A stretch of 64,000 nucleotides of DNA, from positions 310,001 through 374,000 of the forward strand of contig JADKJM010000019.1 of assembly GCA_016721005.1 (NCBI GenBank), written 5' to 3'. Each line of letters starts with the position of its first letter. Position 1 is the stretch's first letter. The notes beneath the pieces were generated by a model that was not told the DNA's origin, did not search any database, and saw nothing but the letters and a program-made list of their open reading frames with translations. A program made the translations under genes and the position numbers. The DNA comes from Flavobacteriales bacterium. GTDB taxonomy: Bacteria; Bacteroidota; Bacteroidia; Flavobacteriales_F; PHOS-HE28. Below are positions 60,068 to 64,000 of the stretch, piece after piece.

Positions 60068-61075
60068 ATGTCCTCCCCGCGCGTAACCGTCCTGACCACC
60101 TTGTACAACAAGGGGCCCTTCGTGGAGCAGGCGGTGCGCAGCATCCTGGACGGATCATTCGGCGACTTCGAGCTTCTCATCGTGGATGATGCGAGTACCG
60201 ATGATGGGCTCGAGCGGACTCGTCGTTTCACGGACCCGCGCATACGGATACTGACGAGTGCCGAGAATACCGGACGTGCAGCGGCGGCCAACCGCGGATA
60301 TGATGCGGCACGCGGGGAATACGTCGCAGTGCTCGACGCCGACGACGTCGCGCATCCCGAACGCTTGGCGGAACAGATCACCTTTCTCGAAGCGCATCCG
60401 GACGTCGGTGTTTGCGGGAGCTATGCACAAACTTTCGGGGTTCGTGATCATGTGGCCACATGGCCGACCACGGATGAAGAGGCGCGCGGACTGTTGCTCT
60501 TTCAGGACCCGCTGCTGTACGGCTCCTCCATGATCCGCAGGAGTGTTCTGGAGGAGAACGGGATCAGGTGCCTCTCCGATTGGCGCACGCCCGGCATGGA
60601 TTATCTCTTTCTGATCGCCATCGCCAAACACACGCGCACCGCGACCATACCGGAACCCTTGATGAGCTATCGGTTGGGTGATCAGAATTTTCGTCATGGC
60701 CACGACCTCATTGAAGTCCGCGCAAAGATCTACCGGGAGGTTTTCCGTTTCTATAACATCCCGGCGAGCGAGGAGGAGATCGCGCTTCAGTTGCTCTTCC
60801 ACCGCCTCTACCGCGAACTTCCGGACGCACGGACGATCCGATCACTCTTCCGCTGGGCGGCGAAGCTCAAGACCTTCAACAAGGAGCACCGGCTTTTCAC
60901 AAGCGCTGTGTTCGAAGCACGCCTGCAACAAGAGTTGGGGCGCTGGTACTATGTGCTCGCAGACCATGTACTATGGCCTTCACTCACGCACCTTTGGCTG
61001 ATGGGTGGATGGCCCGGTGGTCGTTTGGCCTACTTGGTGAGATCACGCCTGAGCCGTCTGTTCCGTAAGCCGTAG
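60068..61075 (+). CDS. Family 2 glycosyltransferase
   Basis: A 335-residue GT-A enzyme with VTVLTTLYNKGPFVEQAV at the start, VDDASTDDG and the metal-binding DADD in AVLDADDVAHPER, followed by a helical C-terminal region. It transfers sugar from a nucleotide donor. Its position between two T9SS cargo paralogues suggests, but does not prove, a role in a glycan attached to or delivered with surface proteins. No membrane segments were recognised, so it is cytosolic or peripheral. Confidence 0.88.
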   Translation: MSSPRVTVLTTLYNKGPFVEQAVRSILDGSFGDFELLIVDDASTDDGLERTRRFTDPRIRILTSAENTGRAAAANRGYDAARGEYVAVLDADDVAHPERLAEQITFLEAHPDVGVCGSYAQTFGVRDHVATWPTTDEEARGLLLFQDPLLYGSSMIRRSVLEENGIRCLSDWRTPGMDYLFLIAIAKHTRTATIPEPLMSYRLGDQNFRHGHDLIEVRAKIYREVFRFYNIPASEEEIALQLLFHRLYRELPDARTIRSLFRWAAKLKTFNKEHRLFTSAVFEARLQQELGRWYYVLADHVLWPSLTHLWLMGGWPGGRLAYLVRSRLSRLFRKP

Positions 61076-61109
61076 TCGACCTACCTTGCCTTCCAACCCA
61101 AGCTCGCCC

Positions 61110-62882
61110 ATGACACCATTCCTACGCGCACTCGTGCTCGCCCTTACGGCTGCCCTTCTCGCTGATCCCTCCATGGCACAATGTGATGGCTGTGTGCCCG
61201 ATCTGAGTTGCACATCAAGTCCGGCCTTCCCTACGCTGTGTCCTGCAACTGCGCCGGACGCAATAGCGGGCGAATACTACCAGGTGGACTTCACCTTCTG
61301 GATGCCCGCGACGTTCGCGGATCCCGGGTCAGGCTTTACCGTGGACCTGTTGCAACTCACGATCACCGGTGTCTCGGGTCTTCCGTTCGGGCTGGCTTTC
61401 ACCGCTAGTGAACCGAGCGGCGTGTATTATCCACCGGACAATGAGTACGGCTGTGCACGGGTGTGCGGGACCCCGATCGGCCCCGGCATCTACACGGTGG
61501 ACATCGCGGTCCTTGCGCACGTGAGTGCCAGCGGGATCGAGCTCGATGTGCCGCAGACGCTTTCTACTGTGATCACTGTGTTGCCCGGAAGCGGCGGCAA
61601 TACCAGCTTTTCCTACACGCCGACGGCTGGTTGCGGAAGTGTGACCACTTCTTTTCAAGCCTTGATCGACGCCAGCCCTGCTCCGATGAGCTACGCTTGG
61701 GATCTCGGCAACGGCGTCACCAGTACATCGCCCAACCCACCTGCGCAGACCTACAATGGAGCGGGTAGCTATGAGGTGTTCCTCCAGACCACGATCGGTG
61801 GTTATGTATTGAACGCTGTGAATGTCACCGGCACCAATACCAACTGGTGCGGTGATGTCGAAGAGCCCAGCTTGCCCATCATCGGGTGTACGGGGTCGCC
61901 GGATCTGTATTTCGTTCTTACAAATAGTGGCGGCGGCGCATACACATCGAGCACGGTGGATAACACCACCACGGCTAGCTGGTCGGAACTGGGTATCCTG
62001 TTGAACAGCCCTCCGTACTCGCTCTCGATCTACGACGAGGATGTGGTCAGTGGCGATGACCTGCTCGGCACCTACAACATCCCCGCGAATGGCGCGGGGA
62101 CCTACTTCATCAATGTGGCTGGCGGCACCACCGGCAGCCTTGTGATCACCAACGAACCGCAGCAGGTATTCCTGGACAGCGCGTTGGTCACGGTGTTCTC
62201 CGTGCCGGATGTGTCGTTGATCGAGAACGCGACGACCGGGGAACTGTGTGCCCAGGGCGAAGGCCTCGTAGGTTACGCGTGGCTGTTCAATGGGGTGGTG
62301 GTTCCCGATGTCACCTCCGAGTGTTACATGCCGACCGGACCCGGTTTGTGGCAGGTCGTCGGTACGAACGGGTTCGGTTGCACCGACTCCAGCAATGTCG
62401 TCGTGGTCTGCCCGGTATTCGAGATCGTTCGGAACGGGAACGTGCTCTTCGTTCCAAGCAGTTACCTCGCGTATGCCTGGACCTTTAATGGCTCGCCCCT
62501 CAGCGGCAATGATCCGTTCATCTTCCTACAGGGTGATGGCACATACACCGTTACGGTTGATGCCGGCAATGGCTGCATCATTGTTTCCTCCTTCGTGTGG
62601 AGCACCGTTGGAATTGAAGAGGCGGACTCCGCTGTTCCTCGTATGGAACTCTTTCCGAATCCGAACGATGGTGCCTTCACGATCGTGGCAGAGGGTGTCG
62701 GTTCATCAGGCGCTTACATCGAACTGATGGATATGACCGGCCGCGTGATCTGGCAAACGCGATCGAATTCGAACGGGGGTCTGGTCCGTGTGAATGCGAC
62801 CGTGCATGCTGTGGCCGGAGCCTATACGGTCAGGCTCCATGATGGTGATCATATTCGTACCACACGGTGTATCATCCGATGA
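61110..62882 (+). CDS. T9SS type A cargo protein with PKD and C2-like domains (paralogue 2)
   Basis: A 590-residue paralogue of the gene at 58449 with the same order: signal peptide (about 1-24), Cys-rich start (CDGCVPDLSC), N-terminal beta domain, PKD-like domain (SYAWDLGNG), a C2-like domain with NTNWCGDVEEP and SIYDEDVVSGDDLLG, then two Ig-like segments and a type A sorting domain (MELFPNPNDGAFTI to TTRCIIR). It is about 70 residues longer because of an extra segment after the C2-like domain. The start at 61110 was chosen because it begins the signal peptide. Confidence 0.82.
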   Translation: MTPFLRALVLALTAALLADPSMAQCDGCVPDLSCTSSPAFPTLCPATAPDAIAGEYYQVDFTFWMPATFADPGSGFTVDLLQLTITGVSGLPFGLAFTASEPSGVYYPPDNEYGCARVCGTPIGPGIYTVDIAVLAHVSASGIELDVPQTLSTVITVLPGSGGNTSFSYTPTAGCGSVTTSFQALIDASPAPMSYAWDLGNGVTSTSPNPPAQTYNGAGSYEVFLQTTIGGYVLNAVNVTGTNTNWCGDVEEPSLPIIGCTGSPDLYFVLTNSGGGAYTSSTVDNTTTASWSELGILLNSPPYSLSIYDEDVVSGDDLLGTYNIPANGAGTYFINVAGGTTGSLVITNEPQQVFLDSALVTVFSVPDVSLIENATTGELCAQGEGLVGYAWLFNGVVVPDVTSECYMPTGPGLWQVVGTNGFGCTDSSNVVVVCPVFEIVRNGNVLFVPSSYLAYAWTFNGSPLSGNDPFIFLQGDGTYTVTVDAGNGCIIVSSFVWSTVGIEEADSAVPRMELFPNPNDGAFTIVAEGVGSSGAYIELMDMTGRVIWQTRSNSNGGLVRVNATVHAVAGAYTVRLHDGDHIRTTRCIIR

Positions 62883-62935
62883 TCTGAACCGCGCGAGAGC
62901 CCGCGTGTACCGGCTGTCGCCCCTACCCCCTTCCG

Positions 62936-62943
62936 TAGCTTTG
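62936..62943 (+). promoter_or_regulatory. -7 box (TAGCTTTG) of the DUF4175 gene
   Basis: A full TAnnTTTG match 45 bases before the ATG at 62989. Confidence 0.45.
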
Positions 62944-62988
62944 TTCCGCAACAAGGCTCCGGCGTGAGCGTTGTAACGCAGGCGCATC

Positions 62989-64000
62989 ATGCATAGCGAT
63001 TACGATTACCTGCTGGCCAAGCTCGACACCTTCATCCGGAAGTACTACAAGGACAGATTGATCCGGGGTGCGCTCTACAGCGTGGGTTTGGTGGTGGTGG
63101 TTTTCCTGCTCGCCGCGTCCTTGGAAGCCGTTGGGCATTTCGGGGTTTCAGCGCGCACCGCGCTCTTCTGGGTCTCCGTCGCCGCTATGGGAGTCATCAT
63201 CGGTCGCTTCGTGATCCTTCCGGTGATCAAGCTCATGCGCTTGGGCGCGATCATTTCGCACACAGAAGCGGCCCGCATCGTTGGTGAACATTTCGGCGAC
63301 GTGCGCGACAAGCTCTTGAACACGCTTCAACTGCGCTCCCAAGGTGTTGCTCAAGGCGGCAGTCGTGCGTTGATCGAGGCTGCGGTGGCCCAGCGCAGCA
63401 AGGAGCTTGGGCCGGTCCCGTTCACCAATGCCATCGATCTTCGGAGGAATACCAAGTACCTGCGTTACGCACTGCCTCCGCTAGCGGTTCTCGCAATCCT
63501 ATTGTTCGCCGCCCCGTCATTCATTACCGGCTCCGCCAAGCGCCTGATCGAACATGGAAAGGAGTTCATCCCAGAGGCGCCGTTCCGCTTCGTGATCCTC
63601 AATGACACGCTTGAGGTGGCCGAGGACCAGGACTTCGAATTGGTGGTTGAACTCACTGGTGACGCCATTCCGCAGCAGGTCGATCTGGAGGTCGATGGTC
63701 AGCATATACCACTCGTGAAGCAGAGCACTGTTCGATTCCTGCACCGCTTCCGCAATGTTCGGAAGGATGTTGATTTCCGTGTTTCGGCGGAAGGATTCCA
63801 TTCTGTGGGATACACGTTGAAGGCCGTTCCACATCCGCTATTGCTCGGCGTTGACCTCACTCTATCCTATCCGCCCTACCTCGGCATGCCGGAGGAGAGT
63901 GTCAGGAACTCAGGAGATCTGACCATTCCTGCTGGGACCAGGATCACGTGGAATATCGGAGCCCGTAGTGCGGACCGGATGCAGCTGGCTTTCGACGACA
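62989..64000 (+). CDS. DUF4175-type membrane protein, 5' part
   Basis: An open frame from the ATG at 62989 (MHSDYDYLLAKLDTFIRKYY) continues without a stop to the end of the window, giving 337 codons. Three hydrophobic helices (about 26-46, 52-74 and 160-180) are followed by a beta-rich extracytoplasmic region. The N-terminal layout with the FGDVRDKLLNTLQL segment matches DUF4175-family proteins, very long (about 1,100 residues) envelope proteins of Bacteroidota with unknown function. The 3' end lies outside the window. Confidence 0.78.
   Translation, partial: MHSDYDYLLAKLDTFIRKYYKDRLIRGALYSVGLVVVVFLLAASLEAVGHFGVSARTALFWVSVAAMGVIIGRFVILPVIKLMRLGAIISHTEAARIVGEHFGDVRDKLLNTLQLRSQGVAQGGSRALIEAAVAQRSKELGPVPFTNAIDLRRNTKYLRYALPPLAVLAILLFAAPSFITGSAKRLIEHGKEFIPEAPFRFVILNDTLEVAEDQDFELVVELTGDAIPQQVDLEVDGQHIPLVKQSTVRFLHRFRNVRKDVDFRVSAEGFHSVGYTLKAVPHPLLLGVDLTLSYPPYLGMPEESVRNSGDLTIPAGTRITWNIGARSADRMQLAFDD

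Noticed and set aside
63075..63834. Minus-strand frames at the right end
   Set aside because: They lie opposite the DUF4175 gene, which has clear membrane helices and a promoter box.

Overview
The window is a bacterial chromosome segment from a GC-rich member of the Bacteroidota, most probably an uncultured Flavobacteriales-type lineage. The evidence is the type IX secretion system (T9SS) parts (PorW/SprE, PorP/SprF, PorZ, type A and type B C-terminal sorting domains), TAnnTTTG-like -7 promoter boxes in place of E. coli-type signals, start sites without obvious Shine-Dalgarno sequences, an ATP synthase operon lacking atpD/atpC, and family-specific genes such as DUF4292 and DUF4175 proteins. 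Species cannot be decided from the sequence alone.

Layout. 1-10.6 kb: the edge of an unidentified minus-strand gene, an M23 endopeptidase, the divergent PorW/SprE lipoprotein gene, a bactofilin, two small membrane proteins of AtpI/AtpZ type, the F1Fo operon atpBEFHAG, and a small unknown lipoprotein. 10.6-30.2 kb: one minus-strand unit made of an 18.5-kb gene for a 6,180-residue secreted adhesin (IgGFc-binding-like head, 62 tandem repeats of about 88 residues, PKD-like domains, gliding-type C-terminal domain), followed 15 bases later by a PorP/SprF-type outer-membrane partner. This has the architecture of the SprB-SprF gliding adhesin pair.

30.4-39.2 kb: a large NtrY-like sensor kinase, a RelE/ParE-type toxin-antitoxin pair overlapping it, an enoyl-CoA hydratase, a polysaccharide flippase carrying an in-frame repeat insertion, an unknown secreted protein, HicBA, an antitoxin/PIN-toxin pair and dUTPase. 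39.3-47.9 kb: an envelope-maintenance run consisting of a sugar nucleotidyltransferase, a TPR lipoprotein, a DUF4292 lipoprotein, an EnvC-like factor, a TatA-like small protein, TatA, GatA and an MltD-like LysM transglycosylase.

48-50.5 kb: a T9SS cargo gene split by a decayed IS630-family element whose 12-bp terminal repeats and TA target duplication are still readable. 50.5-58.4 kb (minus strand): oligopeptidase B, RecO, PorZ, tRNA-Cys with a terminator, FolB, GltX and a small GNAT-like protein. 58.4-64 kb (plus strand): two paralogous T9SS cargo proteins with C2-like domains flanking a GT2 glycosyltransferase, then a DUF4175 gene that runs off the end.

The common theme is the cell surface. 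T9SS components (PorW, PorZ, PorP/SprF) would export the giant adhesin and the smaller type A cargo, while the M23, EnvC and MltD enzymes remodel the wall. No complete novel defence or biosynthetic system was recognised. The most distinctive features are the hierarchical repeat structure of the giant adhesin, the IS insertion that removed a secretion signal, the repeat inserted inside the flippase, and several starts lying only 4-5 bases after a promoter box.
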